From Microbacterium sp. H83 (GTDB taxonomy: Bacteria; Actinomycetota; Actinomycetes; Actinomycetales; Microbacteriaceae), in contig NZ_LWCU01000004.1 in the NCBI RefSeq assembly GCF_001650405.1, positions 1-64,000 of the forward strand: DNA of 64,000 nucleotides, given 5' to 3'. This document shows positions 44,782-54,078 of the stretch, one piece after another. Made by a program: the position numbers and the translations under genes. The number at the start of each line of letters is the position of its first letter. The first letter of the stretch is position 1. The notes below the pieces were generated by a model. That model was given only the letters and a program-made list of their open reading frames with translations. It did not search any database and was not told where the DNA came from.

Positions 44782-45905
44782 TGGCCTTCTCCTTCGAACG
44801 ACGCCTCGTACCGGTCGCGCCACGCCTTCTGCTCGGCGATCACGGGGTGGGGCTCGCTGTAGACGTGGTCGAACATCCGGTCGGCGGGCGGAGGCCCGAG
44901 CTCGACCGATCGCGAGCGCAGGTCCTCGGCGGCCTCCGCCGCCTCGGCATCCGTCTCGGTGAAGAACCGCTCGCCTGCTCCCCTGTTCTCGAGGAACGCG
45001 CGCATGCGAACGATCGGGTCGCGCTCGGCCCACGACAGCTCCTCGTCGGAGCCGCGGTACTTGGTGGGGTCGTCGCTCGTCGTGTGCGCTCCGAGCCGAT
45101 AGGTGACGGCCTCGATCGCCCGCGGCCCCCCGCCGGCGCGGGCTTCGTCGAGCGCCACCCGCGACACCGCGTAGCTGGCGAGGACGTCGTTGCCGTCGAC
45201 CCGGGTGCTGGGGATGCCGTAGCCCGCGCTGCGCTCGACGAGCGGGACGCGCGACTGCGTCGTCACCGGCACGGAGATCGCCCAGTGGTTGTTCTGCAGG
45301 AAGAACACGGTCGGCGCCTGGTAGCTCGCCGCGAACACCATCGCCTCGTGCACGTCGCCCTGGCTGGAAGCCCCGTCGCCGTAGTAGACGACGACGGCCT
45401 CGTCGCGGTCGGGATCGCCGGTGCCGGTGCGGCCGTCGAAGGTCAGCCCCATGGCGTAGCCCGCGGCATGCAGCGTCTGCGAGCCGAGCACGAGGGTGTA
45501 GAGCCGGGTGTTGCCGTTCTTCGGGTCGGTCGGGTCCCAGCCGCCGTGCGAGACGCCGCGCATGAGCTTGATGATGTCGAGCGGGTCGACGCCGCGGATG
45601 CGGGTGACGGCGTGCTCGCGGTAGGACGGGAAGATCGTGTCCTGCGGACGGGCCGCGCGCGCGGAGCCGACCTGCGCCGCCTCCTGCCCGCGGCTCGGCG
45701 GCCACAGCGCGAGCTGGCCCTGTCGCTGCAGGTTCGTCGCCTGGGTGTCGATCGCGCGGATGATCACCATGTCGCGGTAGAACTGCTCGAGCTCGGCATC
45801 GCTGATCGCCTCGATCAAAGGCAGATACTGCTCGGCAGCCGGACTCGGCGCGAAGCGGCCGTCCTTCTCCAGGACGCGGACGAGTTCAGTCTCTGACGAG
45901 GTCAC
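44778..45905 (-). CDS. 2-oxoacid dehydrogenase E1 alpha subunit
   Basis: A 375-residue E1alpha. The thiamine diphosphate motif is YGDGASSQGDVHEAMVFAAS, ending with QNNHWAIS, and TIFPSYREHAV carries active-site residues. YRLGAHTTSDDPTKYR is the phosphorylation-loop region of the family and supports the branched-chain class. First gene of the E1alpha-E1beta-E2 operon. GTG start with TAGCGT (45912-45917) six bases upstream: leaderless. Confidence 0.92.
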   Translation of the reverse strand: MTSSETELVRVLEKDGRFAPSPAAEQYLPLIEAISDAELEQFYRDMVIIRAIDTQATNLQRQGQLALWPPSRGQEAAQVGSARAARPQDTIFPSYREHAVTRIRGVDPLDIIKLMRGVSHGGWDPTDPKNGNTRLYTLVLGSQTLHAAGYAMGLTFDGRTGTGDPDRDEAVVVYYGDGASSQGDVHEAMVFAASYQAPTVFFLQNNHWAISVPVTTQSRVPLVERSAGYGIPSTRVDGNDVLASYAVSRVALDEARAGGGPRAIEAVTYRLGAHTTSDDPTKYRGSDEELSWAERDPIVRMRAFLENRGAGERFFTETDAEAAEAAEDLRSRSVELGPPPADRMFDHVYSEPHPVIAEQKAWRDRYEASFEGEGQ

Positions 45906-46011
45906 GGTGCCACGCTACCGCCGTGCGCATGCGCGGTCGCGTATACCTAGGACGTCCTCATAACTGCCGGGAAGGGCGACGACGGGCCGCACCGAGCGGC
46001 GCGGAAGCGCG

Positions 46012-47085
46012 TCAGAGCAGGGTCGCGGCGACGTCGAGGACGCGGCCGATCGACTCCTCCTCGCCCACCGAGATGCGGATGCCGTCGCCGGAGAACGGGC
46101 GGACCACGAGGTCCTCGCGCGCGAACACGGCCGCCGCCTCGTCGGTGCGCTCGCCGGTCGGCAGCCAGATGAAGTTCGCCTGGCTGTCCGGCACGTCCCA
46201 CCCCTGCGCACGGAGCCCCTCGAGCAGTCGGGTGCGCCGCTCGACGATCGAGGCGACGCGCTGCATGAGCTCGGCTTCGGCGTCGAGGCTCGCGATGGCG
46301 GCGTTCTCGGCGGCGGACGTCACGGAGAGCGGGATGCCGGTGGTGCGCGCGGCGTCGAGGACCTTCTCATTGCCGATCGCATAGCCGACGCGGAGGCCCG
46401 CGAGACCGTAGGCCTTCGAGAAGGTGCGCAGCACGACGACGTTCGGATGCCGCTCGTACACGCGCTCGTCGAGACCGTTCACGGCGGTCGGCGCGGTCAC
46501 GAACTCGGCGTAGGCCTCGTCGAGGATGACGAGCACGTCGGCAGGGACCCGCTCGATGAACGTCGCGAACTCGTCGCTCGTGATGATCGGGCCGGTCGGG
46601 TTGTTCGGCGTGCACAGGATGATCGCGCGGGTGCGGTCGGTCACGGCGGCGGCCATCGCGTCGAGGTCGTGGCGTGAATCGGCGGTCAGCGGCACCTGGA
46701 CACCGGTCGCGCCGGCGACGAGCGGGAGGCTGGGGTACGCCTCGAACGAGCGCCACGCGTAGACGACCTCGTCGCCCACGGATGCCACGGCGAGGACCAG
46801 CTGGTGGAGGATCGAGACGCTGCCCGCGGCGACGTGCACCTGGTCGGGCTCGACCCCGAACCGCTCTCCGAGACGGGCGCGCAGCCGGCCCGCGGTCGCG
46901 TCGGGATAGCGGTTGACCGGCGTGATGTCCTGCAGCGCGGCGACCACGGACGGCAGCGGCTCGAACGGGTTCTCGTTGCTGGAGAGCTTGAAGGCGTCGG
47001 GACCCGCCTGCTTCCCCTGGCGGTACGGCGCGAGAGCGGCGATGGCGGGACGGATGCGCGGGAGGATCGGGTCGGTCACAGACAT
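46012..47085 (-). CDS. hisC: Histidinol-phosphate/aromatic aminotransferase
   Basis: A 357-residue class II PLP aminotransferase. [13 protein letters not shown] is the substrate arm, [10 protein letters not shown] is conserved, ILDEAYAEF contains the cofactor Asp, and [15 protein letters not shown] holds the PLP lysine. As it stands outside a his operon, an aromatic (phenylalanine-type) aminotransferase is equally likely. ATG is given, but TAGACT (47087-47092) lies one base before it; a leaderless start at the GTG two codons later (47079) is more consistent with that promoter. Confidence 0.87.
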   Translation of the reverse strand: MSVTDPILPRIRPAIAALAPYRQGKQAGPDAFKLSSNENPFEPLPSVVAALQDITPVNRYPDATAGRLRARLGERFGVEPDQVHVAAGSVSILHQLVLAVASVGDEVVYAWRSFEAYPSLPLVAGATGVQVPLTADSRHDLDAMAAAVTDRTRAIILCTPNNPTGPIITSDEFATFIERVPADVLVILDEAYAEFVTAPTAVNGLDERVYERHPNVVVLRTFSKAYGLAGLRVGYAIGNEKVLDAARTTGIPLSVTSAAENAAIASLDAEAELMQRVASIVERRTRLLEGLRAQGWDVPDSQANFIWLPTGERTDEAAAVFAREDLVVRPFSGDGIRISVGEEESIGRVLDVAATLL

Positions 47086-47192
47086 GAGTCTAGATACCGG
47101 GATCCGGTTCGACGAAGGCGGCCGACCATCGCCCGGCGCGACCGCAGGATCGCGCTGACATCCTCATCCGCTCATGGGAGACTGGCCTCACC

Positions 47193-47597
47193 ATGCGCTT
47201 CATCATCCGAGTCGTCGTCAACGCGTTCGCCCTGTGGGTCGTCACGCTGATCCCCGCTCTGCAGGTGCAGATCGTCGCGTTCGCTCCGGGCGAGACGCTC
47301 CAGCTCGTGCTGACCCTGCTCGCGGTGGCCGCCATCTTCGCCCTCGTGAACACGATCATCGGCACGGTCGTGAAGATCGTCGCCTTCCCCCTGTACATCC
47401 TGACCCTCGGTCTCATCGGCTTCGTGATCAACGGCTTCCTGCTGTGGCTGACCGCGTGGATCACGAGCGGCTTCGGCTGGGGGCTGACCGTCGGCGACTT
47501 CTGGTGGGGTGTGCTCGCGGCGCTCATCATCTCGCTGATCAACGGCGTCTTCGGCTTCATCCTGCGACCGCAGCGCAAGAGGTCGCGCCGCGACTGA
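47193..47597 (+). CDS. Phage-holin-4-like (YvlD-type) membrane protein
   Basis: A 134-residue protein with four hydrophobic helices and a basic tail (RPQRKRSRRD). IFALVNTIIGTVVKIVAFPLYILTLGL (in part) is the hallmark of the phage holin 4_2 / YvlD family. Most bacterial chromosomal members are not phage genes, and no phage genes are near. Divergent from hisC, convergent with the hydrolase of the WXG pair. Confidence 0.82.
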   Translation: MRFIIRVVVNAFALWVVTLIPALQVQIVAFAPGETLQLVLTLLAVAAIFALVNTIIGTVVKIVAFPLYILTLGLIGFVINGFLLWLTAWITSGFGWGLTVGDFWWGVLAALIISLINGVFGFILRPQRKRSRRD

Positions 47598-47603
47598 CCG
47601 CGG

Positions 47604-48887
47604 TCACCGCGGATCCTCGATCCGCTCCGCGCGGTACTCCGTCCGCTCGATCGTCTCGGCGCGGGCGAGGTCGTCCCAGAACGTCCCGACCGCCTCGACG
47701 CGGGGATCGCCGGACGCCTCGAGCATCTCGGCGGTCTCGATGTAGCTCTCGAGGGAGTGAGCACCGAGGGGCCAGAGGCCGCCGCCGGGACCCGCGTCGC
47801 CCTCGCGAGTGGCGCTGAAGCTCAGGGACGATCCGACGCCCCCGGCCGTGCCACCCCCGGACAGCCCGGCGACCGGGTCGTCGGTGTGCGCGAGACGGAT
47901 CACCGTCTGGTCCTCATCGGGCATGGCCTGGGTGGGACTCCCGGCGGTGATCTGCATCTGCACGTCGAACTCGCTCCCGGTGGACAGGTACGACGAGATC
48001 ATCCCGGCCTGGGAGTAGGCGACGACGTCGACCTCGTCGCCCGGTTCGGCGCCCGCCGCGGTGAGCGCGTCGACCGTGGCCTGGTAGGAGGCCGACATCG
48101 AGCCCGAGTACATCTCGACGTTGGACTTCATGTCCCACGGCTCGGAACCGCCGACCGCGATGCTGCGGGTGCCGGCGAGATACGCGACGAACTTCGTCCT
48201 CCCGTCGGCGAAGGAGTACTTCTCCACCGCGACCTGCGCGCCGGGCGCGGTCGGCATGCGGGTGAGCGACGTCGCGATGCTCGTCGGCGGGGCCGTCGGC
48301 GTCGACGTCGCGACGGGCGCGACGCGCACGGGATCGCTCGCGCCCGACAGCGCGGCGCCGGGGCGGACGGTGCCCAGGGCGGTCAGCCCCAGCCCGGCCG
48401 CTGCCCAGACGAGCGGTCCGAACACGAGGTCCGCGGGGTACGCGGGCTCGAGCCCGTCGAATCGGTGCGCCCTCCACGTCCGCAGGAGCTCCGCCGCCGT
48501 CTCCGCCACGCGGGGATCGGCGAGGACCATGCTCTCCATGCGCCGACGCAGCTCCTGCGCGGCGGCCTCGTCGGTGAGGGCCAGCGCCTCCGCCCGCGTC
48601 GCGAGCTCCACGTACTCGTACGCGTCGGCCATGAGCATCGTGCTCTCCGCCGTCTCACGGCATTCGTCGAGCAGTCGCGTCACGCCGTCCCCGGCGGTCC
48701 ACAGCGCGACGGTGTCGACGTACGCGCTGAAGCCGGGAGTGTCGACGACGACGCGATGGGCCTCCCTCACGGCCGCCGCCGCCTCGTCGAGGCGCGAGGC
48801 CACGGCATCCATCCGCCGGGCGGCCACACGCAGCGCGTCGGGGTCGACGGAGATCGCGCCGCCATGGTCGATGGACAGCCCGCTCAT
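47604..48887 (-). CDS. Alpha/beta-hydrolase-like protein with WXG100-like head
   Basis: A 427-residue protein. The first ~110 residues are helical, without signal peptide, like the heads of ESX-secreted proteins. Then follow a hydrophobic Ala/Gly stretch (FGPLVWAAAGLGLTALGTV), a Pro/Thr linker and a hydrolase part with DVVAYSQAGMISSYL as the nucleophile elbow (A-Y-S-Q-A instead of GxSxG). The context suggests export by a type VII-like system, but no such genes are in the window. It overlaps the small upstream gene by four bases. Confidence 0.7.
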   Translation of the reverse strand: MSGLSIDHGGAISVDPDALRVAARRMDAVASRLDEAAAAVREAHRVVVDTPGFSAYVDTVALWTAGDGVTRLLDECRETAESTMLMADAYEYVELATRAEALALTDEAAAQELRRRMESMVLADPRVAETAAELLRTWRAHRFDGLEPAYPADLVFGPLVWAAAGLGLTALGTVRPGAALSGASDPVRVAPVATSTPTAPPTSIATSLTRMPTAPGAQVAVEKYSFADGRTKFVAYLAGTRSIAVGGSEPWDMKSNVEMYSGSMSASYQATVDALTAAGAEPGDEVDVVAYSQAGMISSYLSTGSEFDVQMQITAGSPTQAMPDEDQTVIRLAHTDDPVAGLSGGGTAGGVGSSLSFSATREGDAGPGGGLWPLGAHSLESYIETAEMLEASGDPRVEAVGTFWDDLARAETIERTEYRAERIEDPR

Positions 48888-49147
48888 GGGATCGGCACCC
48901 CCTCGATCTCGCTCTGCCGGAAGCGCACGGAGCCGGCGACGGCCGCCGTGCGGCGCTGCAGATCCGACAGCTTCTCGTGCATCGCCCGCACTCCGTCGGA
49001 GTGCCATTCGGTGTCCTCGGCGAGGCCGATCAGCCTCACACGTGCGTCGTCGAGCGCGTCGATCGCCTCGCGCAGATGCCGGCGGGCGGCGGACTTCGCC
49101 CACGCGGTGACCACGGTCTCTGTTTCCCAGGGTGCTATGGAGTGCAT
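48884..49147 (-). CDS. Small WXG100-like protein
   Basis: An 87-residue all-helical protein with no signal peptide or cysteine. EDTEWHSDGVRAMHEKLSDL in its second helix resembles the WXG turn of the WXG100 family but has W-H-S in place of W-x-G. ATG has GGAGGG seven bases upstream, and the stop overlaps the following gene (ATGA). It may be the partner that is co-exported with the hydrolase, as in ESX substrate pairs. Inference. Confidence 0.6.
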   Translation of the reverse strand: MHSIAPWETETVVTAWAKSAARRHLREAIDALDDARVRLIGLAEDTEWHSDGVRAMHEKLSDLQRRTAAVAGSVRFRQSEIEGVPIP

Positions 49148-49311
49148 GCGCCCACCCTCCGCGATGCGGCCGTCCCCGCGCGCGCCGGGCATCGCTCCCG
49201 ACCGGTCGTGGTGAGCAGGTCGCCGGTGCGCGGCATCCGTGCAGGAGAGGTCGGGACCGACCGGCGATACCCGACGTCGCGCGATCCGCCCCCGACCGGC
49301 AGAATGGAGCG

Positions 49312-49833
49312 GTGACATCCCCGGATCCCTTCCGCGTGATCTTCGTGTGCACGGGGAACATCTGCCGCTCTCCGATGGCGGAGGTCGTCTTCCGCGATCT
49401 CGCGGACCGCCAGGGACTCGGCTCGCGCATCGTCTCGCGCAGCGCCGGCACCGGCGACTGGCACCTCGGCGAGCGCGCCGACCACCGCACGATCGACGCC
49501 CTCGCCCGCCGCGGATACGACGGATCCCAGCACCGCGCGAAGCAGTTCACCTTCGCGTCGTTCGCCGAGCACGACCTCGTCGTCGCGCTCGACCGCACCC
49601 ACGAGCGCATCCTGCGGGAGTGGGCCAGAGACGAGGACGAGGAGGGCAAGGTCACGCTGCTGCTCGCCTTCGACCCCGGCGCGACGTCGCAGGACGTGCC
49701 GGACCCCTACTACGCCGGCCCCGAGATGTTCGATTCGGTGCTCGGTATGATTGAGGCGGCGACGCGCGGGCTGTTCCGCCAGCTCGAGCCGGCTCTCCGC
49801 CAGCCCCACACGCCCCGCACCCTCGGGGCCTGA
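49312..49833 (+). CDS. Low-molecular-weight protein-tyrosine phosphatase
   Basis: A 173-residue LMW phosphatase. Active-site loop VCTGNICRSPMAE holds Cys13 and Arg19, and DVPDPYYAGPEMFDSVL supplies the general acid Asp. It dephosphorylates tyrosine on proteins. GTG start with CAGAAT six bases upstream is consistent with leaderless expression. purB follows 14 bases after its stop and is probably in the same transcript. Confidence 0.92.
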   Translation: MTSPDPFRVIFVCTGNICRSPMAEVVFRDLADRQGLGSRIVSRSAGTGDWHLGERADHRTIDALARRGYDGSQHRAKQFTFASFAEHDLVVALDRTHERILREWARDEDEEGKVTLLLAFDPGATSQDVPDPYYAGPEMFDSVLGMIEAATRGLFRQLEPALRQPHTPRTLGA

Positions 49834-49847
49834 TCAGGAGGACTCCC

Positions 49848-51230
49848 CTGACTTTCCAGCCCTCGCTCCCGCCGCAGCCCCTGAGCCCCCTCGACGGTCG
49901 GTACCGCGCCGCCGTCACCGGACTCGCCGACTTCCTCTCCGAGGCCGGCCTCAACCGCGCGCGGGTCGAGGTCGAGGTCGAGTGGCTGATCGCCCTCACC
50001 GACCGCTCGCTGTTCGAGACGTCGCCGCTGTCGGATGCCGACAAGGAGCGCCTCCGCGCCCTCTACCGCGACTTCGGGCAGGCCGAGATCGACTGGCTCG
50101 CCGAGAAGGAGGCCGTCACGCAGCACGACGTGAAGGCCATCGAGTACCTCGTGCGCGACCGCCTCAGCAGCCTGGGCCTCGACGCCATCGCCGAGCTGAC
50201 GCACTTCGCCTGCACCAGCGAGGACATCAACTCCGCCTCCTACGCGCTGACCGTCAAGCGCGCCGTCGAAGAGGTCTGGCTCCCCGCGCTCGACACCGTG
50301 ATCGCGAAGCTGCGCGAGCTGGCCGCCGAGCACGCCGACGCGCCGATGCTCTCGCGCACGCACGGGCAGCCGGCCACGCCGTCGACCATGGGCAAGGAGA
50401 TCGCCGTCTTCGCGTGGCGTCTCGAGCGCGTGCGAGGGCAGATCGCGGCATCCGACTACCTCGCCAAGTTCTCGGGCGCGACCGGCACCTGGTCGGCGCA
50501 TCTCGCGGCCGACCCCGACGCCGACTGGCCGACCATCGCCCGCGAGTACATCGAGCGCCTGGGCCTGGGCTTCAACCTGCTGACGACCCAGATCGAGTCG
50601 CACGACTGGCAGGTCGAGCTCTACGACCGCGTGCGTCACGCGGGCGGCATCCTGCACAACCTCGCGACCGACATCTGGACGTACATCTCGCTCGGGTACT
50701 TCGCGCAGATCCCCGTCGCCGGCGCGACCGGGTCGTCGACGATGCCGCACAAGATCAACCCGATCCGCTTCGAGAACGCCGAGGCGAACCTCGAGATCTC
50801 GGGCGCCCTGCTCGCCTCGCTCGGGCAGACGCTGGTCACGAGCCGCCTCCAGCGCGACCTCACCGACTCGACCACGCAGCGCAACATCGGCGTCGCGTTC
50901 GGGCACTCGCTGCTCGCGCTCGACAACCTGCGTCGCGGCCTGAACGCGATCTCGCTGTCGCGCGACGTGCTGCTCGCCGACCTCGACGTGAACTGGGAGG
51001 TGCTCGCCGAGGCGATCCAGACGGTCATCCGCGCCGAGGTCGTCGCCGGCCGCTCGTCGATCAGCGACCCGTACGCGCTGCTCAAGGAGCTGACCCGCGG
51101 TCACCGCGTCGGCGCCGAGGACCTCGCCGCGTTCGTCGAGGGCCTCGAGATCGGGGATGCCGCCAAGCAGCGCCTCCTCGCGCTCACGCCCGCGACCTAC
51201 ACCGGCATCGCGGAGCAGCTCGCGAAGTGA
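49848..51230 (+). CDS. purB: Adenylosuccinate lyase, apparent CTG start
   Basis: A 460-residue lyase for two purine biosynthesis steps (SAICAR and adenylosuccinate cleavage). The N-terminus reads (M)TFQPSLPPQPLSPLDGRY; the PLSPLDGRY segment is the conserved start of E. coli-type PurB. ATGSSTMPHKINPIRFENAE is the signature with the catalytic serine loop. No ATG, GTG or TTG precedes this segment in frame. CTG at 49848-49850 sits six bases after a perfect AGGAGG. GTG at 50130 would delete the first 94 residues. Confidence 0.9.
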   Translation: MTFQPSLPPQPLSPLDGRYRAAVTGLADFLSEAGLNRARVEVEVEWLIALTDRSLFETSPLSDADKERLRALYRDFGQAEIDWLAEKEAVTQHDVKAIEYLVRDRLSSLGLDAIAELTHFACTSEDINSASYALTVKRAVEEVWLPALDTVIAKLRELAAEHADAPMLSRTHGQPATPSTMGKEIAVFAWRLERVRGQIAASDYLAKFSGATGTWSAHLAADPDADWPTIAREYIERLGLGFNLLTTQIESHDWQVELYDRVRHAGGILHNLATDIWTYISLGYFAQIPVAGATGSSTMPHKINPIRFENAEANLEISGALLASLGQTLVTSRLQRDLTDSTTQRNIGVAFGHSLLALDNLRRGLNAISLSRDVLLADLDVNWEVLAEAIQTVIRAEVVAGRSSISDPYALLKELTRGHRVGAEDLAAFVEGLEIGDAAKQRLLALTPATYTGIAEQLAK

Positions 51231-51282
51231 TCCGGGCACCTGGCCTCTCCCCGTCCGCCGTGCGCCGTGCGGGGAGGACCGG

Positions 51283-52719
51283 CTAGGCCGCGCCGGGCTC
51301 GCCGGAGTGCGCACCCGCGGAGTCGCGGGGCATGAACGCGGCCGCGACGAGGGTCAGCACGGCCACGACCGCGGCGGCGATGAAGATCCACACGGATGCC
51401 GAGACGATGGTGTCCGGATCGTCGGGGCCCGCGCCCTGCGCGATCACCGCGTTCGAGATCGCCCCGAACACGGCGACGCCGAGCGCGCTGCCCGCCGACC
51501 GGGCGAAGGCGTTCATGCCGGTCACGGCGCCGCGCTCTCCCCAGCCGACGGATGCCTGGGCGGCGATCAGGGTCGGCGCGGCGCTCCACCCGAGACCGAA
51601 GCCCAGGACGAAGGCGACCGCCGCCACGGAGAACGGATTCGGCCAGGGTGACACGACGGCGAGCGCGATGGCCGCGACCGTGGTGATCGCCATGCCGGTG
51701 AGCGCCGTGCGACGGAAGCCGATGCGCAGGTACAGCCGACCCGCGTTGGCCGCCGCGAGCGGCCAGCCCAGGGTGAGCGCGGCGACGGCGAGACCCGACA
51801 GCAGCGGGGCGATGCCGATGGATCCTTCGAGATACGCGGGCGCGAAGCTCGTGACACCCGTCATCAGGGCGCCGATGCCGAGCGACACGATGGTCGTGGT
51901 GAGGATGAGCGGCCGTGCGGCCAGGCGCAGATCGACGATGGGCTCGGCCGCGCGCCGTTCGACGACGCCGAACACCACCAGCGCCGCGACGCCGAGACCG
52001 AAGCACACCGCGCTCGGAACCGAGATCCAGTCCCACGCGTTGCCGCCCTCGAGCATCCCGAGGATCAGGCCGGTGAGCCCCACCGTCAGCAGCACCGCGC
52101 CCGCGAAGTCGATGCGGTGCCGTTGGGTCTGCTTCTCCTCGACGTACTTCCTCAGCAGCATCCACCCGGCGATCAGGCACAGCGGGATGTTCACCCAGAA
52201 GATCCAGCGCCAGGCGTCGAGCTGGGCGAAGATGCCGCCGAGCGCGGGGCCGACCACCGACGACACGGCCCACACCGAGGCGATGTACCCCTGCACCTTG
52301 GCGCGCTCGGCGACGGTGTAGATGTCGCCGACGATCGTCATGGACATCGGGGCGACGGCACCGGCGCCGAGCCCCTGCACGATGCGGAACACGATGAGCG
52401 CGGTCATGCTCCAGGCGAAGCCCGAGAGCAGGGAGCCGAGCAGGAACAGGCCGATCCCGAGGAGGATGATCGGCTTGCGACCCACGGTGTCGGCGAACTT
52501 CGAGTAGATCGGCACGCTCACCGCCTGGGCCAGCAGGTAGACGGAGAAGAGCCACGGGAACTGCTGGTAGCTGCCCAGATCGCGCACGATGCTCGGGACG
52601 GCCGTGGCGAGGATGGTCGCGTCGATGGCGATGAGTCCGGTGGCGAGCATGAGCGCCCCGAGCACGGGTCCTCGTTCCGACCGGAGTCCGATGGAGGCGC
52701 GGTCGATGGAGGCAGTCAC
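51283..52719 (-). CDS. MFS exporter, DHA2 (14-helix) family
   Basis: A 478-residue drug/proton antiporter with about 14 helices. KFADTVGRKPIILLGIGLFLL is the loop 2-3 MFS motif (in part), and IVQGLGAGAVAPMSMTIVGD is the DHA family motif C-like region. The substrate is unknown; multidrug export is likely. GTG start; no clear ribosome site. Convergent with purB. Confidence 0.88.
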   Translation of the reverse strand: MTASIDRASIGLRSERGPVLGALMLATGLIAIDATILATAVPSIVRDLGSYQQFPWLFSVYLLAQAVSVPIYSKFADTVGRKPIILLGIGLFLLGSLLSGFAWSMTALIVFRIVQGLGAGAVAPMSMTIVGDIYTVAERAKVQGYIASVWAVSSVVGPALGGIFAQLDAWRWIFWVNIPLCLIAGWMLLRKYVEEKQTQRHRIDFAGAVLLTVGLTGLILGMLEGGNAWDWISVPSAVCFGLGVAALVVFGVVERRAAEPIVDLRLAARPLILTTTIVSLGIGALMTGVTSFAPAYLEGSIGIAPLLSGLAVAALTLGWPLAAANAGRLYLRIGFRRTALTGMAITTVAAIALAVVSPWPNPFSVAAVAFVLGFGLGWSAAPTLIAAQASVGWGERGAVTGMNAFARSAGSALGVAVFGAISNAVIAQGAGPDDPDTIVSASVWIFIAAAVVAVLTLVAAAFMPRDSAGAHSGEPGAA

Positions 52720-52779
52720 TCTGAGGACAAGCCGTCGCGCATCGCGACTATTCCGAGCGGATGCCGGATGCCGGCGTGG

Positions 52780-53136
52780 TCACGAGGAGGAGGCGGAGCG
52801 TCCCGGGGCGTCGGCGTCGGGCTCGTCGGCGGCCGCGTCGTCGTACAGGACGGGACGATCGACCGTCTTGGTGACGTCGGCGGGGTCGACGACGAGGATC
52901 AGCATCGCGAGGATGAGCAGCGTGACGATGAACGCCGCACCCCCGACGACCAGACCGAGTCCGATCGGGGTCAGTCCCTCGTAGCTGCCGTTGGCGATGG
53001 CCGTGTTGACGCGGGCGGTGAACGCTCCGGTCGAGACGAGCGTCACGACGGCGGCGAACACGCCGCACGCGAGCGCGATGCCGAGCAGATGCAGCGGGCG
53101 CAGGATGTCGCGCCGGGTGGGCTTCTCGTCGCTCAT
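52780..53136 (-). CDS. Two-helix membrane protein
   Basis: A 118-residue protein with helices at about residues 15-37 and 58-83 and a charged Asp/Ala/Ser tail. Family not recognised; similar short proteins are common next to DUF308-like genes in Microbacteriaceae. Its ATG overlaps the stop of the upstream gene by four bases, and a GAGGAG site precedes it, so the two are co-translated and probably interact. Confidence 0.65.
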   Translation of the reverse strand: MSDEKPTRRDILRPLHLLGIALACGVFAAVVTLVSTGAFTARVNTAIANGSYEGLTPIGLGLVVGGAAFIVTLLILAMLILVVDPADVTKTVDRPVLYDDAAADEPDADAPGRSASSS

Positions 53137-53774
53137 CGTTCTCCTCCGTGATCGATGGGAGCCGGCTCGTCGGCGGCGACCTCGACGGCATCCGCCCGCT
53201 TCGGGGTGAGGCCGGCGATCGCGAGGAAGACCGCGACGATCGCGGCGTAGCCGCCGAACATGCCCACGCCGAGGATGATGCCCGTCAGCACGAACTCGCC
53301 CGCACCCTCGATGGCGTAGGGCTGCACGAAGCCGGCCGGGATGGCGATCAGCACGACCGCGAGAAGCAGGCCGAAGGCGCCGACGGTGAGGGAGTCGCGG
53401 GCGGTGGCGTCACCGGAGCGGCGTCCGCGGAGACCGACGATCAGCTCGACGAGGCCCGTGGCCGCGGACCACCCGATCAGCACGATGAAGAACAGGTCGT
53501 CCGTGCGCCAGGCCGGCACTCCCGCGGTCATCCCCGCGACGAAGCCGAGCAGGGCGAGCACGATCGACGACCAGCGCTGACCCGCCGGGAAGACGAGCCA
53601 CGCGGCGAGGATCAGCACCAGGCCGGTCGTCAGCACGAAGCCGCTGAAGACCGAGAGGCCGACGGCCGCGGAGTGGTCGGGCGAGAACGTGATCATCACG
53701 GCGGCGGCGGCGGCGAAGAGCGCGCGCAGCAGGTGGACATGGCGCACGGTGAACGCGCGAGCAGGGGCAGACAT
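53133..53774 (-). CDS. Six-helix membrane protein, HdeD/DUF308-like
   Basis: A 213-residue protein with about six hydrophobic helices, short loops and a charged C-terminus (APIDHGGER). The arrangement (FSPDHSAAVGLSVFSGFVLTTG and WSAATGLVELIVGLRGRRSG) resembles DUF308/HdeD membrane proteins. Function unknown. First gene of a two-gene unit with the two-helix protein. Confidence 0.65.
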   Translation of the reverse strand: MSAPARAFTVRHVHLLRALFAAAAAVMITFSPDHSAAVGLSVFSGFVLTTGLVLILAAWLVFPAGQRWSSIVLALLGFVAGMTAGVPAWRTDDLFFIVLIGWSAATGLVELIVGLRGRRSGDATARDSLTVGAFGLLLAVVLIAIPAGFVQPYAIEGAGEFVLTGIILGVGMFGGYAAIVAVFLAIAGLTPKRADAVEVAADEPAPIDHGGER

Positions 53775-54078
53775 GACGATCCAGGGTCCTCCGGGGTGTT
53801 CCCCCCAGTCTACGCGGGGGCGCGGAGGGGTGCGGACGCCCCGGGCGAGGATGTTCGCGGGGTCCGACGGACCTCCCCAGATCGGACGTCAGACCCCGCG
53901 ACAACACGCAGCGACGGGGGCGACACTGCGTCAGGCTCCCCCTCGCAAGGTCGGGCACCCTGCTTGCGACGGAACAGCCTTGTGACCCCAGAAACAGCAC
54001 CTCGTCCCCTACGCGATGCCTGAGTGGTCGTAAGCTCACTCTAGGGCGCGGGTCTTCACATACCGGAGGGGTGCTGTG
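53775..54078. other. 304-bp divergent spacer with long hairpins
   Basis: No gene is visible. It contains a long imperfect hairpin (described separately) and a smaller TCGCAAG/CTTGCGA stem at 53943-53969. A TAGGGC hexamer near 54042 and the GGAGGGG site at 54065-54071 belong to the following HTH gene. Confidence 0.6.
53855..53901. repeat. Long imperfect hairpin in a divergent spacer
   Basis: Arms 53855-53869 and 53887-53901 pair at 14 of 15 positions (TCGCGGGGTC with GACCCCGCGA). GGTCCGACGGACC overlaps one arm as an alternative stem. Neither neighbouring gene ends here, so this is not a terminator; it may be a small RNA, a leader structure or a repeat-family element. Confidence 0.6.

Noticed and set aside
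45949-45958. AGGACGTCCT palindrome before the E1alpha gene
   Set aside because: Only 10 bp, and located upstream of the likely promoter with no second half or neighbour to support an operator.
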